A stretch of 64,000 nt of DNA from Gammaproteobacteria bacterium. Its GTDB lineage: Bacteria > Pseudomonadota > Gammaproteobacteria > Burkholderiales > Gallionellaceae. Position 1 is the first letter of the stretch, and each line of letters opens with the position of its first letter. Positions 1 to 11,732 of this stretch are shown piece after piece. The position numbers and the translations under genes were made by a program. The stretch is from NCBI GenBank assembly GCA_018819205.1, contig JAHJQE010000011.1, positions 47,978 to 111,977 of the forward strand, in the 5' to 3' direction. Below the pieces are notes generated by a model, which had not been told where the DNA came from, did not search any database, and was given only the letters and a program-made list of their open reading frames with translations.

Positions 1-219
1 GTGGCGTCTTTCGTAGGCATGGCACCGGCATCCGATCCGCGCCTGATCGTGGCCGTTATGGTGGATGAACCGTCAGGCGCTGAATATTACGGCGGCCTGG
101 TGGCGGCACCAGTCTTCAACAATGTGATGAGCGCTTCCTTGCGTGCGCTGGATGTTCCATACGATGCACCGCTGAACAATGTGCTGCAGTCCGCACCGCT
201 GGTGGAGGAGGAGACATGA
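1..219 (+). CDS. ftsI: Peptidoglycan transpeptidase FtsI (PBP3), C-terminal end only
   Basis: This is the last 72 codons of a gene that begins before the window. The reading frame is open from base 1, and the residues match the C-terminal end of the transpeptidase domain of class B penicillin-binding proteins (SFVGMAPASDPR, then AVMVDEPSG and YYGGLVAAPVF). FtsI cross-links septal peptidoglycan in the periplasm and works with FtsW. The catalytic serine and KTG motifs lie outside the window. Its stop codon overlaps the start of murE in an ATGA junction, consistent with co-transcription in the dcw cluster. The track start at base 1 is only the window edge, not a real start. Confidence 0.93.
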   Translation: MASFVGMAPASDPRLIVAVMVDEPSGAEYYGGLVAAPVFNNVMSASLRALDVPYDAPLNNVLQSAPLVEEET

Positions 220-1715
220 ACGCGCTTCGACTCGGTGAATTGGGCATGCTGGGTATAGCGGTCACAAACTTGGTCTCGGACAGTCGCACGGTGCAGCCGG
301 GCGATACCTTCGTTGCTTATCCCGGCGAAACCGGCGATGGTCGCCGCCATATCGCGCAGGCCATCGCCAATGGTGCCAATGCCGTGATATGGGAGGCGAA
401 CGATTTCAGCTGGTCGCCGGAATGGACAGTGCCCAATCTGCCGGTGCACGGACTGCGCCAGCAAGCCGGATACATTGCCGACGACATCTACGGCCACCCC
501 TCCGGCAAGCTGTGGACGGTGGGCGTGACCGGCACCAACGGCAAGACCTCGATCAGTCAGTGGCTGGCGCGCTGCTTCAGTGCAGTGGGCAGCAAGAGTC
601 TGGTAATCGGTACTTTGGGCAACGGTTTTCCTGATGCATTGCAGGCGAGCGTGAACACCACGCCGGATGTACTGCGACTGCATGCTTTACTGGCAAACGG
701 GATCAAACAAGGCGCACAGGCTGCGGTGATGGAAGTTTCGTCGCATGCGCTCACGCAGGGGCGGGTCAACGGTGTGCAGTTCGATGTCGCACTGCTGACC
801 AACCTGACACGCGACCATCTCGATTACCACGGCGACATGCAGCACTACGCAGCCGCCAAGCGCAAGTTGTTCGACTGGAGCAGTCTCAAGTATGCGGTAG
901 TGAATCTGGACGATGCATTCGGAGATGAGCTCGCTGCATCGTTGCGTGATGGGGCTGCAGAAGTCATCGGCTACGGCTTGAGCGAGGAGGCGCTAATGCG
1001 TGCCGGTCGCCTCGGCATCCGCATGGTGCACGGAAAATTGCAAGGCGCTGACATGCAGGGTTTGTCGATGCTGTTGCATACCAGCTGGGGTGTGGAGGAA
1101 TTGAGCAGCCGTCTGATCGGCCGCTTCAATGCGTCAAACTTGCTTGGTGCACTGGCGGTGCTGTTGGCGAGTGAAGTGAACATCGAAGATGCCGCGCGCG
1201 AACTAGGTATGCAAAAAGCGGTTGCGGGGCGCATGCAGACACTGGGCGGCAAAGATGCGCCGACGGTGGTGGTGGATTACGCACACACACCGGATGCGCT
1301 GGAAAACGTGCTGCAGACATTGCGCGAGGCGACAGAGCCGAATGGCGGTCGCGTCACCTGTGTGTTCGGCTGCGGCGGAGATCGCGACCGCGGCAAGCGT
1401 CCAATGATGGGCACGGTCGCCGACAGGTTCGCCGATGTGCGCATCGTCACCAGCGACAATCCGCGCAGTGAAGCTCCGCAGGTGATCATCGAAGAGATAT
1501 GCAGCGGCATGCAGGGTGAATATCAGGTGATCGAGGATCGCGCCCGTGCCATCGCGCAGGCTATCGATAAAGCGAGCATCAATGACACGGTGCTTATCGC
1601 CGGAAAGGGGCACGAGGATTATCAGGAGATCGCCGGTGTGCGATATCCGTTCTCGGACTGCGAGGTGGCGCAGCGTGCACTGAGCATGTGGAAGCCAGAG
1701 GAGCGCTGGTCATGA
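216..1715 (+). CDS. murE: UDP-MurNAc-L-Ala-D-Glu:meso-diaminopimelate ligase MurE
   Basis: MurE adds the third stem-peptide residue to UDP-MurNAc-dipeptide in the cytoplasm. The 499-residue length is normal. The ATP-binding loop TGTNGKT sits near residues 105-111. The DNPR motif near residue 414 is the family signature for selecting meso-diaminopimelate rather than lysine, so a Gram-negative type peptidoglycan is expected. A GGAGGAG ribosome-binding site just before the ATG and the overlap with the ftsI stop fix the start. The 3' end overlaps murF. Confidence 0.97.
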   Translation: MNALRLGELGMLGIAVTNLVSDSRTVQPGDTFVAYPGETGDGRRHIAQAIANGANAVIWEANDFSWSPEWTVPNLPVHGLRQQAGYIADDIYGHPSGKLWTVGVTGTNGKTSISQWLARCFSAVGSKSLVIGTLGNGFPDALQASVNTTPDVLRLHALLANGIKQGAQAAVMEVSSHALTQGRVNGVQFDVALLTNLTRDHLDYHGDMQHYAAAKRKLFDWSSLKYAVVNLDDAFGDELAASLRDGAAEVIGYGLSEEALMRAGRLGIRMVHGKLQGADMQGLSMLLHTSWGVEELSSRLIGRFNASNLLGALAVLLASEVNIEDAARELGMQKAVAGRMQTLGGKDAPTVVVDYAHTPDALENVLQTLREATEPNGGRVTCVFGCGGDRDRGKRPMMGTVADRFADVRIVTSDNPRSEAPQVIIEEICSGMQGEYQVIEDRARAIAQAIDKASINDTVLIAGKGHEDYQEIAGVRYPFSDCEVAQRALSMWKPEERWS

Positions 1716-3088
1716 TGATGCTCTCGCAAGTCGCCCAAACATTGCATGCACGCCTCGAAGGTAGTGATGTGCGCTTCAGTGCGGTTTCCACCGATACGCG
1801 CAGCATCGCGCAGGGCGACCTGTTCGTCGCGCTGCGGGGCGAACACTTCGACGGTGCGCGATTCGTCGTCCAAGCTGCGCAAGCCGGCGCGGTCGCAGCC
1901 ATCGTGAATGAAGGCAGCGTACTGGAAGGCATGAGCTGCCCGGTATTGTTGGTGCCGGATACGCGTCTTGCGCTGGGAAAACTTGCTGCGTACTGGCGCA
2001 GGCAGTTCGACATCCCGCTGCTCGCCATCACCGGCAGCAATGGCAAGACGACGGTGAAGGAGATGCTGGCAGCGATCCTGCGCCAGCAGGCCGGAGAAGA
2101 TGCCGTGCTGGCGACGCGAGGCAATCTCAATAACGACATCGGCATGCCGCTCACCTTGCTCAAGCTGAGCGCACAACACCGTTATGCAGTGATCGAGATG
2201 GGCATGAACCATCCCGGCGAGATCGAGTACCTCACGCATCTCGCACAGCCTGATGTGGCGCTGATCAACAACGCCAGCGGCGCACATTTGCAAGGTCTGG
2301 GTTCGGTGGAAGGTGTGGCACGCGCCAAGGGCGAGATCTTCGTGGGGCTGAAAAGCAACGGCACCGCAGTCATCAATGCGGACGATGCGCATGCCGGACT
2401 GTGGCGCACGCTGGCGAACAAACATCGCGTGTTCGACTTTGCGCTGGAACATACCGCCGCAGTGAAGGGCGAATGGCAGGCGCAGAACTTCGGCGGCGAG
2501 CTGCGCGCGTTTACCCCGGCAGGCGAACTGCGAGCCGTGCTGCAGGTGCCGGGCGAACACAACGCGCGCAACGCGCTGGCCGCCGCGACTGCCGCACTGG
2601 CGGTGCATGTGCCATTGGCAACAATCGCCCGCGCGCTGGAAGGGTTCGGCGGAGTGGCGGGACGCTTGCAGCGCAAGCAGGCGCTGGGCGGCGCAACCTT
2701 GATCGACGATACCTACAACGCCAATCCGGCCTCCATGCATGCCGCACTGGAAGTGCTGGCGCAGGCAAAAGGCGCACGCATCTTCGTGCTGGGCGACATG
2801 GGCGAGCTGGGCGATGGTGCGGCGCAATTCCATCGCGAGATAGGCATTGCAGCGCGCGAGCTGGGTATCGAGAGTCTGTATGCGCTGGGCGAGTTGAGCA
2901 AGCAGGCGGTCAGGGAATTCGGTGAGGGAGCGATACATTTCACCGAAATCGAAGAATTACTGGCTATTTTGAAGAATGAACTGGATGCGCAGACCACGGT
3001 GTTGGTGAAGGGGTCGCGCTTCATGAAGATGGAGCGTGTCGTGCAAGGATGCGCGGCACCACAGGAGGAAACATGCTGCTCGCATTAG
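1712..3088 (+). CDS. murF: UDP-MurNAc-tripeptide:D-alanyl-D-alanine ligase MurF
   Basis: MurF attaches D-Ala-D-Ala to the UDP-MurNAc-tripeptide, giving the pentapeptide precursor. The ATP loop ITGSNGKTT lies near residues 106-114, and [11 protein letters not shown] and [11 protein letters not shown] are typical MurF segments. The track starts at a GTG at 1688, but three ATG codons in a row begin at 1712, where they overlap the murE stop (ATGA), so I prefer 1712; 1715 or 1718 are equally possible. The 3' end overlaps the start of mraY by about 16 bases. Confidence 0.96.
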   Translation: MMMLSQVAQTLHARLEGSDVRFSAVSTDTRSIAQGDLFVALRGEHFDGARFVVQAAQAGAVAAIVNEGSVLEGMSCPVLLVPDTRLALGKLAAYWRRQFDIPLLAITGSNGKTTVKEMLAAILRQQAGEDAVLATRGNLNNDIGMPLTLLKLSAQHRYAVIEMGMNHPGEIEYLTHLAQPDVALINNASGAHLQGLGSVEGVARAKGEIFVGLKSNGTAVINADDAHAGLWRTLANKHRVFDFALEHTAAVKGEWQAQNFGGELRAFTPAGELRAVLQVPGEHNARNALAAATAALAVHVPLATIARALEGFGGVAGRLQRKQALGGATLIDDTYNANPASMHAALEVLAQAKGARIFVLGDMGELGDGAAQFHREIGIAARELGIESLYALGELSKQAVREFGEGAIHFTEIEELLAILKNELDAQTTVLVKGSRFMKMERVVQGCAAPQEETCCSH

Positions 3089-4176
3089 CCCAATGGCTGT
3101 CACAAGACGTACGCGCATTCAGTGTCTTTAACTACATCACTCTGCGTGCTGTGATGGCTGCGATGACCGCGCTCATCATCTCGTTCATGCTGGGGCCGTG
3201 GATGATCCGCAAACTGACAGCGATGAAGATTGGACAATCGGTGCGCAGCGATGGCCCGCAGACACATTTGGTGAAAGCCGGTACGCCGACCATGGGCGGT
3301 GCGCTGATCCTGATGTCGGTCGCAATCACCACCCTGCTGTGGGGTGACATGCATAACGCCTATGTATGGGTGGTGCTGCTGACCACGATGGGCGTGGGCG
3401 CCGTGGGCTGGGTGGACGACTATCGCAAGGTGGTGAACCGCAATCCGGATGGTCTGTCCGCACGCGCCAAGATGTTCTGGCAGTCGCTGATCGCGTTGGC
3501 AGTAGGCATCTATCTGTGGACGCACGCCACACTTCCGCAGCACACGGAAGTCATCGTGCCGTTCTTCAAACATTTTGTCATCCCGCTCGGCATGGTGGGC
3601 TTCATTGTGCTGGTCTATCTGGTAATCGTTGGTAGCAGCAATGCGGTGAACCTGACAGACGGTCTGGATGGCTTGGCCATCATGCCGACTGTGATGGTGG
3701 CGGCGGCGCTGGCGATCTTTGCCTATGTCGCCGGTCACGCCGAATTCTCTAAATATCTGGGGGAACCTTCTATTCCCGGCGCGGGCGAACTTGCGGTGTT
3801 CTGCGCTGCCATCGCCGGTGCCGGTCTGGCCTTCCTGTGGTTCAACGCCTACCCGGCCGAAGTGTTCATGGGCGATGTCGGTGCACTGGCGCTGGGAGCG
3901 GCGCTGGGTGCTGTGGCCGTGATCATCCGACAGGAACTGGTGTTGTTCATCATGGGCGGCGTGTTCGTGGTGGAAGCGGTATCGGTGATGTTGCAGGTAA
4001 GCTACTTCAAGTACAGCAAATGGAAGACCGGCACAGGGCGCCGCATCCTGCTGATGGCGCCGCTGCATCACCACTTCGAGCAGAAGGGCTGGAAAGAGAC
4101 ACAAGTCGTGGTGAGGTTCTGGATCATCACGATGTTGTTGGTATTGATTGGACTCTCGACACTGAAACTGAGATGA
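3073..4176 (+). CDS. mraY: Phospho-MurNAc-pentapeptide transferase MraY
   Basis: MraY is the integral membrane enzyme that moves phospho-MurNAc-pentapeptide onto undecaprenyl phosphate to make lipid I. The protein is strongly hydrophobic with about ten predicted membrane segments. Conserved cytoplasmic motifs are visible: [20 protein letters not shown] and the histidine-rich [12 protein letters not shown]. The ATG at 3073 has an AGGAGG ribosome-binding site directly upstream, whereas the track's upstream GTG at 3049 has none, so the shorter 367-residue form is chosen. The stop overlaps the murD ATG. Confidence 0.97.
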   Translation: MLLALAQWLSQDVRAFSVFNYITLRAVMAAMTALIISFMLGPWMIRKLTAMKIGQSVRSDGPQTHLVKAGTPTMGGALILMSVAITTLLWGDMHNAYVWVVLLTTMGVGAVGWVDDYRKVVNRNPDGLSARAKMFWQSLIALAVGIYLWTHATLPQHTEVIVPFFKHFVIPLGMVGFIVLVYLVIVGSSNAVNLTDGLDGLAIMPTVMVAAALAIFAYVAGHAEFSKYLGEPSIPGAGELAVFCAAIAGAGLAFLWFNAYPAEVFMGDVGALALGAALGAVAVIIRQELVLFIMGGVFVVEAVSVMLQVSYFKYSKWKTGTGRRILLMAPLHHHFEQKGWKETQVVVRFWIITMLLVLIGLSTLKLR

Positions 4177-5555
4177 CGACCCTGCGCGACAAATCGGTGC
4201 TGATACTCGGTCTCGGGGAGACCGGGTTGTCGCTTGCGCGTTATCTGCACGCGCAGGGCGCGCGTCTGCGCGTCGCCGATAGCCGTGCAGAGCCGCCCGG
4301 TGTGGCGACATTGCGCAACGAGATGCCGCAGGCCGAGTTGCATTGCGGCGCGTTCAACGAGGGGCTACTGCAAGGTGTCGACAGTATCGCCATCAGCCCC
4401 GGCGTGCCGGTGGCGGAGTCGCTGGTGCAAATGGCCATGGCACGCGGCATCCGGATCGACGGCGACATCGAGCTACTGGCGCAACAGATCGCAGTTGCAC
4501 AACCCAAGCCGAAAGTCATCGCCATCACCGGCGCCAACGGCAAGACCACCACCACCAGCATGGTCGGAGCCATGTGCGTCGCAGCCGGACTGGATGCGCA
4601 GGTGGCGGGCAATATTTCGCCTGCCGTGCTGGATGCACTGCGTGAACGCGGCGGGCATCAGCCGCAAGCCTGGGTGCTGGAACTGTCCAGCTTCCAGCTG
4701 GAGACGACACATACTCTGGATGCCGACGCAGCGGTGGTACTCAATGTGAGCGAGGATCATCTCGACCGTTATGAGCACGATATGGAACTGTATGCGGCAG
4801 CCAAGATGCGGGTGTTCAACGGCCATGGGGTGCAGGTACTGAATCGCGACGATGCACGCAGTGCAGCGATGGCATTGGTCGGACGTCGCCAAGTGACCTT
4901 TGGTTTGACACCACCGAGCAGTGAACAGGATTGGGGTATTAGTAAAGAAGGTGCGATCACCTGGCTGATGCAAGGCGCGCAGAAAGTGATGCGTGCCGAT
5001 GAATTGCAAGTGGCAGGGTTGCACAATGTGGCGAATGCATTGGCTGCGCTGGCATTGTGCCGCGCACTCGATCTGCCGCTGGCTCCGTTGGTGTCAGCGC
5101 TGCGCGCATTCAAAGGATTGCCGCATCGCGTAGAAGAAGTGGCGCAAGTGAATGGCGTCACTTATTACGACGATTCCAAAGGCACCAACGTCGGCGCGAC
5201 CGAAGCAGCGCTGAATGGATTGGGCAAGCAAGCAGTCGTCATCCTGGGCGGTGACGGCAAGGGACAGGACTTTTCGCCGCTGAAACTGGCGGTCGAGAAA
5301 TATGCGCGCGCGGTGGTGCTGATCGGCCGTGATGCACCATTGATCGCAAGCGCGATTGCTGGTTGTGACAAGCCGGTGCTGAATGCGAGCGATATGGATG
5401 AGGCGGTGCGTATCGCCACTGCCAATGCGCAACGAGGCGATGCAGTGTTGATGTCGCCCGCCTGCGCCAGCTTCGACATGTACCGCAACTACCTGCATCG
5501 CGCGGAAGCATTCGTCGCAGCGGTGAGGAAACTGCAAGCGGAGGCGACATGCTGA
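4173..5555 (+). CDS. murD: UDP-MurNAc-L-alanine:D-glutamate ligase MurD
   Basis: MurD adds D-glutamate to UDP-MurNAc-L-Ala. The N-terminal Rossmann segment [13 protein letters not shown] is followed by the ATP loop [11 protein letters not shown] near residues 118-128. The track extends this frame far upstream to 3837, but that part lies inside mraY and is not MurD-like. The start is the ATG at 4173, which overlaps the mraY stop (ATGA), giving a normal 460 residues. The stop overlaps the ftsW start. Confidence 0.97.
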   Translation: MTTLRDKSVLILGLGETGLSLARYLHAQGARLRVADSRAEPPGVATLRNEMPQAELHCGAFNEGLLQGVDSIAISPGVPVAESLVQMAMARGIRIDGDIELLAQQIAVAQPKPKVIAITGANGKTTTTSMVGAMCVAAGLDAQVAGNISPAVLDALRERGGHQPQAWVLELSSFQLETTHTLDADAAVVLNVSEDHLDRYEHDMELYAAAKMRVFNGHGVQVLNRDDARSAAMALVGRRQVTFGLTPPSSEQDWGISKEGAITWLMQGAQKVMRADELQVAGLHNVANALAALALCRALDLPLAPLVSALRAFKGLPHRVEEVAQVNGVTYYDDSKGTNVGATEAALNGLGKQAVVILGGDGKGQDFSPLKLAVEKYARAVVLIGRDAPLIASAIAGCDKPVLNASDMDEAVRIATANAQRGDAVLMSPACASFDMYRNYLHRAEAFVAAVRKLQAEATC

Positions 5556-6712
5556 ACACTGCACTGCACGCGCCGCGTCGTCATGTTGCCGAATACGACA
5601 CCGTATTGGCATGGCTGATCACGGCCTTGCTTGCCATCGGTCTGGTGATGGTCTACTCCGCCTCGATCGCTACCGCAGAAGCCGGACGCTACACCGGACA
5701 TCAGGCGACCTACTATCTGGTTCGCCATGGCTTGTTCATGACTGTCGGACTGGCTGCGGCAGTGATCGCGTTCCAGGTGCCGACGCAGACCTGGCAGAAA
5801 TATGCGCCAGTACTGTTCATGATCGGAGTGCTGCTGCTGATGCTGGTGCTGATCCCGGGTATCGGGAAATCCGTGAACGGCAGCCGCCGCTGGATCTCGC
5901 TGATCGTGTTCAACATGCAGCCTTCCGAACTGATGAAACTGTTCGCGGTACTGTACGCCGCTGACTATGCGGTAAGAAAAGGTGCGGTGCGACACCGTTT
6001 CGTGCAATCGTTTGTGCCGATGTTCATCGTGATGGCGCTGGTTGGTGCATTGCTGCTGCTGGAGCCGGACATGGGGGCATTCGTGGTGATTTGCGCGATC
6101 GCCATGGGCATGCTGTGGCTGGGTGGCTTCAATCTGAAGATATTCGGCGCACTGACCGTCGCGCTGCCGCTGGCCTTCGCCGCACTGATCTTCTCTTCCG
6201 AATACCGCATGCAACGCGTTCTGGGGTTCCTTGACCCCTGGTCCGACCCCTACGGCAAAGGCTACCAGTTGAGTCACGCGCTGATCGCATTCGGGCGCGG
6301 CGAGTGGCTGGGCGTCGGTCTGGGCGGCAGCGTAGAGAAACTGTTCTACCTGCCGGAAGCGCATACCGACTTCCTGCTGGCGGTGATCGCCGAAGAGCTC
6401 GGATTATTCGGCGTGACCGCCGTGCTGTTGCTGTTCGGCTGGCTGATCGTGCGTGCCTTTGCCATCGGTCGCCAGGCCGCGATGTCCGACCGCCTGTATG
6501 CCGCGCTGGTGGCGCAGGGCATCGGCGTGTGGCTGGGCGTGCAGGCGATGATCAACATCGGCGTGAACATGGGCGTACTGCCGACCAAAGGCTTGACCCT
6601 GCCTTTCCTGAGTTTCGGCGGCAGCGGCGTGGTGGTGAATATGGTTGCGGTCGCAGTGTTGTTGCGCATCGATTATGAAAACAGACGTGTTGCGCGGGGA
6701 CTTCCGATATGA
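5549..6712 (+). CDS. ftsW: Septal SEDS peptidoglycan polymerase FtsW
   Basis: FtsW is the SEDS-family membrane glycosyltransferase that polymerises lipid II at the septum together with FtsI. The protein has about ten membrane segments and the C-terminal signature [16 protein letters not shown]. Its 387 residues are normal for the family. The chromosomal position between murD and murG separates it from the elongation paralogue RodA. The ATG overlaps the end of murD, and the stop overlaps the start of murG. Confidence 0.96.
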   Translation: MLNTALHAPRRHVAEYDTVLAWLITALLAIGLVMVYSASIATAEAGRYTGHQATYYLVRHGLFMTVGLAAAVIAFQVPTQTWQKYAPVLFMIGVLLLMLVLIPGIGKSVNGSRRWISLIVFNMQPSELMKLFAVLYAADYAVRKGAVRHRFVQSFVPMFIVMALVGALLLLEPDMGAFVVICAIAMGMLWLGGFNLKIFGALTVALPLAFAALIFSSEYRMQRVLGFLDPWSDPYGKGYQLSHALIAFGRGEWLGVGLGGSVEKLFYLPEAHTDFLLAVIAEELGLFGVTAVLLLFGWLIVRAFAIGRQAAMSDRLYAALVAQGIGVWLGVQAMINIGVNMGVLPTKGLTLPFLSFGGSGVVVNMVAVAVLLRIDYENRRVARGLPI

Positions 6713-7770
6713 GCAGAACCATTCTGATCATGGCAGGCGGCACAGGCGGGCACATCTACCCGGGCTTGGCCGTGGCAGACGCCTTGCGCGCCCAGGACTG
6801 GAATGTGGTCTGGCTGGGCGCGCCGCACAGCATGGAAGCGGAGCTGGTGCCCAAGCACGGCTATCCGGTGGCGTGGGTGAACTTCAGTGGCGTGCGCGGC
6901 AAAGGTCTGTTGCGCTTGCTGATGCTGCCGTTCACCTTGCTGCGTGCACTGGGACAAGGTGCGGCCGCGATATTGCGTCATAGGCCCGATGTGGTGCTGG
7001 GCATGGGTGGCTACATCACGATGCCCGGCGGATTGATGGCCGCATTCCTGCGCCGACCGCTGGTGATACACGAGCAGAACTCCATCGCCGGCATGAGCAA
7101 CAAGGTGTTGGCGAAGCTGGCGTCGCGCGTGCTGAGCGGTTTCCCGGGTGTGCTGAAGGGCACCGAGTGGAGCGGCAACCCGGTGCGTGCCGACATCGCA
7201 GCATTGGTGGAACCCAAGGCGCGATTCGCGCAACGCAGCGGCAAGCTGAACGTGCTGGTGGTGGGGGGCAGCCTGGGCGCGCAGGCCTTGAATGAAGCTT
7301 TGCCAAAAGCGCTGGCAATGATGGATGAGGCCGTACGTCCGCAGGTTATCCACCAGACCGGCAAAAAGCATTTCGAGGCGGTGCAGCAGTTGTATATACA
7401 AGCCGGTGTACAGGCAGATGTGCGTGCCTTCCTCGACGACATGGCACAGCAGTATGCACAGGCCGATGTGGTGATCTGTCGTGCAGGTGCGCTGACTGTC
7501 GCTGAGTTGGCGGCAGCGGGTGTGGCGAGTGTGCTGGTGCCATTCCCGTTCGCCGTGGACGACCATCAGACGCACAACGCACGCTTCCTGAGTGAGCACG
7601 GCGCAGCGATCCTGCTGCCACAAACAGAATTGAACGCGGCAAAACTGGCGCAACTGTTGCGCGAACTGGATAGGGAAAAACTGCTGGCGATGGCGCAAGC
7701 CGCACGCAGTCTGGCAAGACCGGATGCGACACAACAAGTAGCGCAAGTTTGCATGTCACTCGCAGGTTAG
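6709..7770 (+). CDS. murG: Lipid II synthase, UDP-GlcNAc transferase MurG
   Basis: MurG transfers GlcNAc to lipid I at the inner face of the cytoplasmic membrane to form lipid II. The N-terminal glycine-rich loop [14 protein letters not shown], the [11 protein letters not shown] segment and the second loop [10 protein letters not shown] are all present in a 353-residue GT28 protein. It starts within the end of ftsW (ATGA overlap), indicating translational coupling. Confidence 0.97.
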   Translation: MSRTILIMAGGTGGHIYPGLAVADALRAQDWNVVWLGAPHSMEAELVPKHGYPVAWVNFSGVRGKGLLRLLMLPFTLLRALGQGAAAILRHRPDVVLGMGGYITMPGGLMAAFLRRPLVIHEQNSIAGMSNKVLAKLASRVLSGFPGVLKGTEWSGNPVRADIAALVEPKARFAQRSGKLNVLVVGGSLGAQALNEALPKALAMMDEAVRPQVIHQTGKKHFEAVQQLYIQAGVQADVRAFLDDMAQQYAQADVVICRAGALTVAELAAAGVASVLVPFPFAVDDHQTHNARFLSEHGAAILLPQTELNAAKLAQLLRELDREKLLAMAQAARSLARPDATQQVAQVCMSLAG

Positions 7771-7778
7771 GAACAGAG

Positions 7779-9191
7779 ATGAAACATAAAATCAAAAACA
7801 TCCACTTCGTAGGCATCGGCGGTTCCGGCATGAACGGCATCGCCGAGGTCATGCTCAACCTTGGTTTCAAAGTGAGCGGTTCTGATATCGCGGACAGCAC
7901 AGTCATCATGCGCCTGCGCGATCTCGGTGCTGAGATCACGCAGGGACATGATGCGAGGAACTTGCGCGATGCGGATGCGGTGGTGACGTCCACCGCCGTG
8001 AAAGCGGACAACCCGGAAGTGGTCGCCGCCCGCGAACAGCATATTCCCATCGTGCCGCGCGCGGTGATGCTGGCGGAACTGATGCGTTTGCGTCAGGGCA
8101 TCGCCATCGCCGGCACGCATGGCAAGACCACTACCACCTCACTGGTGACCAGCGTGCTGGCCAAGGGCGGATTCGATCCGACCTTTGTGATTGGCGGTCG
8201 CCTGAACAGCAGCGGTGCGAATGCGCGTCTGGGTACCGGAGAATATATCGTGGCCGAGGCGGACGAGTCGGATGCGTCCTTTTTACACCTGACGCCGATC
8301 ATCGCAGCGGTCACCAACATCGATGCCGACCACATGGAGACCTACGGCCACGACTTCAACAAGCTGAAGCAGGCCTTCATCGACTTCATCGAACGTCTGC
8401 CGTTCTACGGTCGCGCCATGCTGTGTGCGGACGACCCGAATGTGCGCGACATCCTGCCGCGCATCAGCAAACCGGTGACCACCTACGGCCTGGGCGAGGA
8501 CGCGCATATACGCGCAGTGAACGTGCGCCACGAGGGTGGGCAGATGCGCTTCACCGCGCAGTGTCGCCATGACGAGAAGTGCCTGTTCGATGGCAAGCCG
8601 CTGGACCTGGACATTACGCTCAATCTGGCAGGTGAACACAACGTGTTGAACGCGTTGGCGGCGATCGCCATCGGGCTGGAAGTGGGGGTCGCACCACAAG
8701 CCATCGCAGATGCGCTGGCCGAGTTCCAGGGCGTTGGCCGTCGCATGCAGCGCTATGGCGAGGTCGCCTTGCCGTCCGGCGGCAGCTTCACGCTGATCGA
8801 CGACTATGGACACCACCCGGTGGAGATGAAAGCGACCATCGCCGCCGTGCGCGGCGCATTCCCGGACAAGCGTCTGCTGCTGGCGTTTCAGCCGCACCGT
8901 TACACACGCACACGCGACCTGTTCGAAGATTTTGTGAAGGTGCTGAGCGGGGTCGATGCACTGGCGCTGGCGGACATCTACGCCGCTGGCGAGGCACCCA
9001 TCGTCGCTGCGGACGGCCGTGCATTGATGCATGCGCTGCGTGTGGCCGGGCAGACCAATGTGGTGTTCGTGGAAGATATCAACGACATGCCGCAGACCAT
9101 CATGCAGTTGGCGAGGGACGGCGATGTGGTGCTGACCATGGGAGCTGGTTCAATTGGCGGCATACCGAACAAGGTGACACAGCTGGCTTAA
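7779..9191 (+). CDS. murC: UDP-MurNAc:L-alanine ligase MurC
   Basis: MurC begins stem-peptide synthesis by adding L-alanine to UDP-MurNAc. The N-terminal nucleotide-binding segment [15 protein letters not shown] and the ATP loop [10 protein letters not shown] near residue 111 are visible, as is DDYGHHPVE in the C-terminal domain. The track starts at 7749 inside murG. The ATG at 7779, eight bases after the murG stop with an AGGAA-type ribosome-binding site, gives the expected [12 protein letters not shown] start and 470 residues. Confidence 0.97.
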   Translation: MKHKIKNIHFVGIGGSGMNGIAEVMLNLGFKVSGSDIADSTVIMRLRDLGAEITQGHDARNLRDADAVVTSTAVKADNPEVVAAREQHIPIVPRAVMLAELMRLRQGIAIAGTHGKTTTTSLVTSVLAKGGFDPTFVIGGRLNSSGANARLGTGEYIVAEADESDASFLHLTPIIAAVTNIDADHMETYGHDFNKLKQAFIDFIERLPFYGRAMLCADDPNVRDILPRISKPVTTYGLGEDAHIRAVNVRHEGGQMRFTAQCRHDEKCLFDGKPLDLDITLNLAGEHNVLNALAAIAIGLEVGVAPQAIADALAEFQGVGRRMQRYGEVALPSGGSFTLIDDYGHHPVEMKATIAAVRGAFPDKRLLLAFQPHRYTRTRDLFEDFVKVLSGVDALALADIYAAGEAPIVAADGRALMHALRVAGQTNVVFVEDINDMPQTIMQLARDGDVVLTMGAGSIGGIPNKVTQLA

Positions 9192-9193
9192 CG

Positions 9194-10111
9194 ATGAATA
9201 TGAGCGAAGCGACACATTTCGACATATCCGGGTTGCGTGGAGAACTACTCCATGACGAACCGATGTCGCGCCACGTGAGCTGGCGCGCGGGCGGTGTCGC
9301 GCAGCGTGTATACCAGCCGGCCGATCTGGCCGACCTGCTGGTGTTCCTGCGGCAGCTCCCGGCGGACGAGCCACTGCTGGCGGTCGGGCTGGGAAGCAAT
9401 CTGCTGGTGCGCGATGGAGGTTATTGCGGCACGGTGCTGCTGATGGTCGGTGCACTCACTGAGCTGCGTATGGAAGACGGCTTGATCTATGCACAGGCCG
9501 GCGTGCCGGGTGCGAAGCTGGCGCGCTTTGCGGCCAACAACAATCTGTGCGGCGCGGAATTCTTCGTCGGCATCCCCGGTACCTTGGGCGGCATGCTGGC
9601 GATGAATGCCGGTTGCTACGGGGGAGAGACCTGGAGCGTGGTGCAGCGCGTACAGGTGTTGACACGTGGCGGTGAGCTGATCGAGCGCACGCCGCAGGAA
9701 TACGACATCGGCTACCGCCATGTCACGTTAAAACAGCACAGCGATGAGTTCTTTGTGGGTGCCTGGTTGAAACTGGGACAGGGTGATGTCGAAGCGGCCA
9801 AGCAGGAGATCAAAGTGCTGATGGAGAAACGCAGTGCCAGTCAGCCATTGCAGATGCCGAACGCGGGATCCGTGTTCCGCAATCCGCAGGGGGAGCATGC
9901 GGCGAAACTGATCGAAGCTTGCGGATTGAAAGGCCGGCGTATCGGCGGTGCGCAGGTGTCTGAGAAGCATGCGAACTTCATCGTGAATACGGGTGGAGCG
10001 ACAGCAGCGGACATCGAGAATCTGATTGGGGAAGTGCAGGTAACGGTGCAGCAACAGACGGGCATCAACTTGCATCCGGAAGTGAAGATAGTCGGAGAAA
10101 AGACAACGTGA
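9194..10111 (+). CDS. murB: UDP-N-acetylenolpyruvoylglucosamine reductase MurB
   Basis: MurB is the FAD- and NADPH-dependent enzyme that reduces UDP-GlcNAc-enolpyruvate to UDP-MurNAc. FAD-binding segments [13 protein letters not shown] and [18 protein letters not shown] are clear. The proton-donor serine lies in GSVFRNP, and the C-terminal glutamate in LHPEVKIVG. At 305 residues it is shorter than the roughly 340-residue Escherichia coli enzyme and resembles the compact type II MurB. It begins two bases after murC, and its stop overlaps ddl. Confidence 0.96.
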   Translation: MNMSEATHFDISGLRGELLHDEPMSRHVSWRAGGVAQRVYQPADLADLLVFLRQLPADEPLLAVGLGSNLLVRDGGYCGTVLLMVGALTELRMEDGLIYAQAGVPGAKLARFAANNNLCGAEFFVGIPGTLGGMLAMNAGCYGGETWSVVQRVQVLTRGGELIERTPQEYDIGYRHVTLKQHSDEFFVGAWLKLGQGDVEAAKQEIKVLMEKRSASQPLQMPNAGSVFRNPQGEHAAKLIEACGLKGRRIGGAQVSEKHANFIVNTGGATAADIENLIGEVQVTVQQQTGINLHPEVKIVGEKTT

Positions 10112-11019
10112 GTGATTTCGGAAAAGTGGCGGTGATGTTCGGCGGACGTTCGGCAGAGCGCGAAGTTTCGCTGAAGAGCGGTGCGGCGGTGCTGGCTGCC
10201 TTGCAGCGCAGTGGTGTGGATGCGCATGCATTCGACCCTGCTGAGCGTGAGCTGTCGGAATTGAAGACAGAGAAGTTCGATCGAGTGTTCGTTATGTTGC
10301 ACGGCCGTTTCGGTGAGGACGGTACGGTGCAGGGCGCACTGGAGCTGATGGGCATCCCTTACACGGGCAGTGGCGTGATGGCATCGGCCATCGGCATGGA
10401 CAAGTGGCGCAGCAAGCTGATCTGGCAGGCGGCCGGCTTGCCGATTCCGGAATACGAAGCACTGACAGCGCCGACCGACTGGGAAGCGGTTGCGGAACAC
10501 CTCGATCTGCCATTGTTCGTAAAGCCTGCCAGCGAAGGCAGCAGTGTCGGCGTGGTGAAGGTGAAGACAGTGGAGGCATTGCCTGCCGCTTACGCCGAAG
10601 CGGCGAAGCACGACAAGGTGGTGATCGCCGAAAGTTACATGAGCGGCGGCGAGTACACGGTGGCGATCCTGAACGGCAAGGCACTGCCGGCGATCAAGAT
10701 CGAACCGGCGAACGAGTTCTACGACTACGAGGCCAAGTATCTGCGCGACGATACGCGTTATCTGTGTCCTTGTGGACTGGACGCAGAGCAGGAAACAGAG
10801 ATGAAGCATATGGCGCAACTGGGATTCCAGTTGATCGGCGGTCAGGGCTGGGGACGCATGGACTTCCTGCGCGGTGAGGACGGCAAGATGTATCTGCTGG
10901 AGGCGAATACTGCGCCCGGCATGACCGATCACAGTCTGGTGCCGATGGCTGCGCGTCAGGCAGGAATCAGTTTCGATCAATTGGTGGTGCAGATACTGGA
11001 GGGGGCGCATGTGGGATAA
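10108..11019 (+). CDS. ddl: D-alanine--D-alanine ligase
   Basis: This ATP-grasp enzyme makes the D-Ala-D-Ala dipeptide used by MurF. Typical DdlB-type segments include [17 protein letters not shown] at the start, [11 protein letters not shown] in the ATP-binding part and [16 protein letters not shown] at the C-terminus. The start is a GTG overlapping the murB stop in a GTGA junction. The 303-residue length and the position before ftsQ match ddlB of other proteobacterial dcw clusters. Confidence 0.97.
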   Translation: MSDFGKVAVMFGGRSAEREVSLKSGAAVLAALQRSGVDAHAFDPAERELSELKTEKFDRVFVMLHGRFGEDGTVQGALELMGIPYTGSGVMASAIGMDKWRSKLIWQAAGLPIPEYEALTAPTDWEAVAEHLDLPLFVKPASEGSSVGVVKVKTVEALPAAYAEAAKHDKVVIAESYMSGGEYTVAILNGKALPAIKIEPANEFYDYEAKYLRDDTRYLCPCGLDAEQETEMKHMAQLGFQLIGGQGWGRMDFLRGEDGKMYLLEANTAPGMTDHSLVPMAARQAGISFDQLVVQILEGAHVG

Positions 11020-11713
11020 CGCTCATCTGTTGCGCGGTATAGCCAATGTGCTGTTCGGCTTCAGCATGTTGCTGATGGTGTACGGCGTGGTGCGTTACGT
11101 GGCGCAGTTGCCGGCGTTCTCCCTGCAGGCAGTGGTGCTGACGGCAACGCCACAAAGGGTGGAGATGGCCCGGCTGCAAGAAGTCGTGCGCGATCAGATA
11201 CACGGCAATTTCTTCACTGTCGATCTGGCCGAGACACGTGCTGCATTCCAGCAGTTACCTTGGGTGCGTTCGGTGAGTGTGCGGCGCAAGTTCCCATGGC
11301 AACTGGAAGTGGTGATCGAGGAGCACGTTGCGCTGGCGCGCTGGAACAAGACGGCAATGGTGAATACCTATGGTGAGGTGTTCGAGGCAGAGACTGACGA
11401 ACAACTCCCTGCTTTCTTAGCCGAACAGGAGAACTCGCTGGTGGTGGCGCGGATGTTCAGTGAGCTGGAGCAGGAGTTGCAGCCCTTGCAACGGCACATC
11501 GTGCAATTGACGCTGTCGCCGCGCATGGCCTGGCAGGCCAGGCTGGATGATGGCATGGAGATTGCGCTGGGGCGAGAGGCGATGCGCGAGCGCTTGGCCC
11601 GTTTTGCCAAGGTGTTTCCATATAGCGTAGCCGTGCGCATACCGAATGCGAGCCGCATCGATCTGCGCTATCGCAACGGATTTGCAGTGCAGCCGCCGCT
11701 AGGCGCGGCATGA
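11009..11713 (+). CDS. ftsQ: Cell division protein FtsQ
   Basis: FtsQ is a bitopic divisome protein that links early cytoplasmic and late periplasmic division proteins through FtsB and FtsL. The 234-residue protein has a short cytoplasmic N-terminus, one membrane segment (about residues 10-30), a POTRA-like segment containing [20 protein letters not shown], and the FtsQ/DivIB segment [21 protein letters not shown]. It overlaps the end of ddl and lies immediately before ftsA, the usual order. Confidence 0.95.
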   Translation: MWDNAHLLRGIANVLFGFSMLLMVYGVVRYVAQLPAFSLQAVVLTATPQRVEMARLQEVVRDQIHGNFFTVDLAETRAAFQQLPWVRSVSVRRKFPWQLEVVIEEHVALARWNKTAMVNTYGEVFEAETDEQLPAFLAEQENSLVVARMFSELEQELQPLQRHIVQLTLSPRMAWQARLDDGMEIALGREAMRERLARFAKVFPYSVAVRIPNASRIDLRYRNGFAVQPPLGAA

Positions 11714-11732
11714 GGGTGGTCGGGAGAGGGTG

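Noticed and set aside
1622-2938. 438-codon - strand ORF over murE and murF
   Set aside because: A shadow of murF. Its composition is rich in Gln, His, Arg and Cys and carries no motif.
3837-4172. N-terminal extension of the murD ORF within mraY
   Set aside because: The extension lies in an alternative frame of mraY. MurD starts at the overlapping ATG at 4173.
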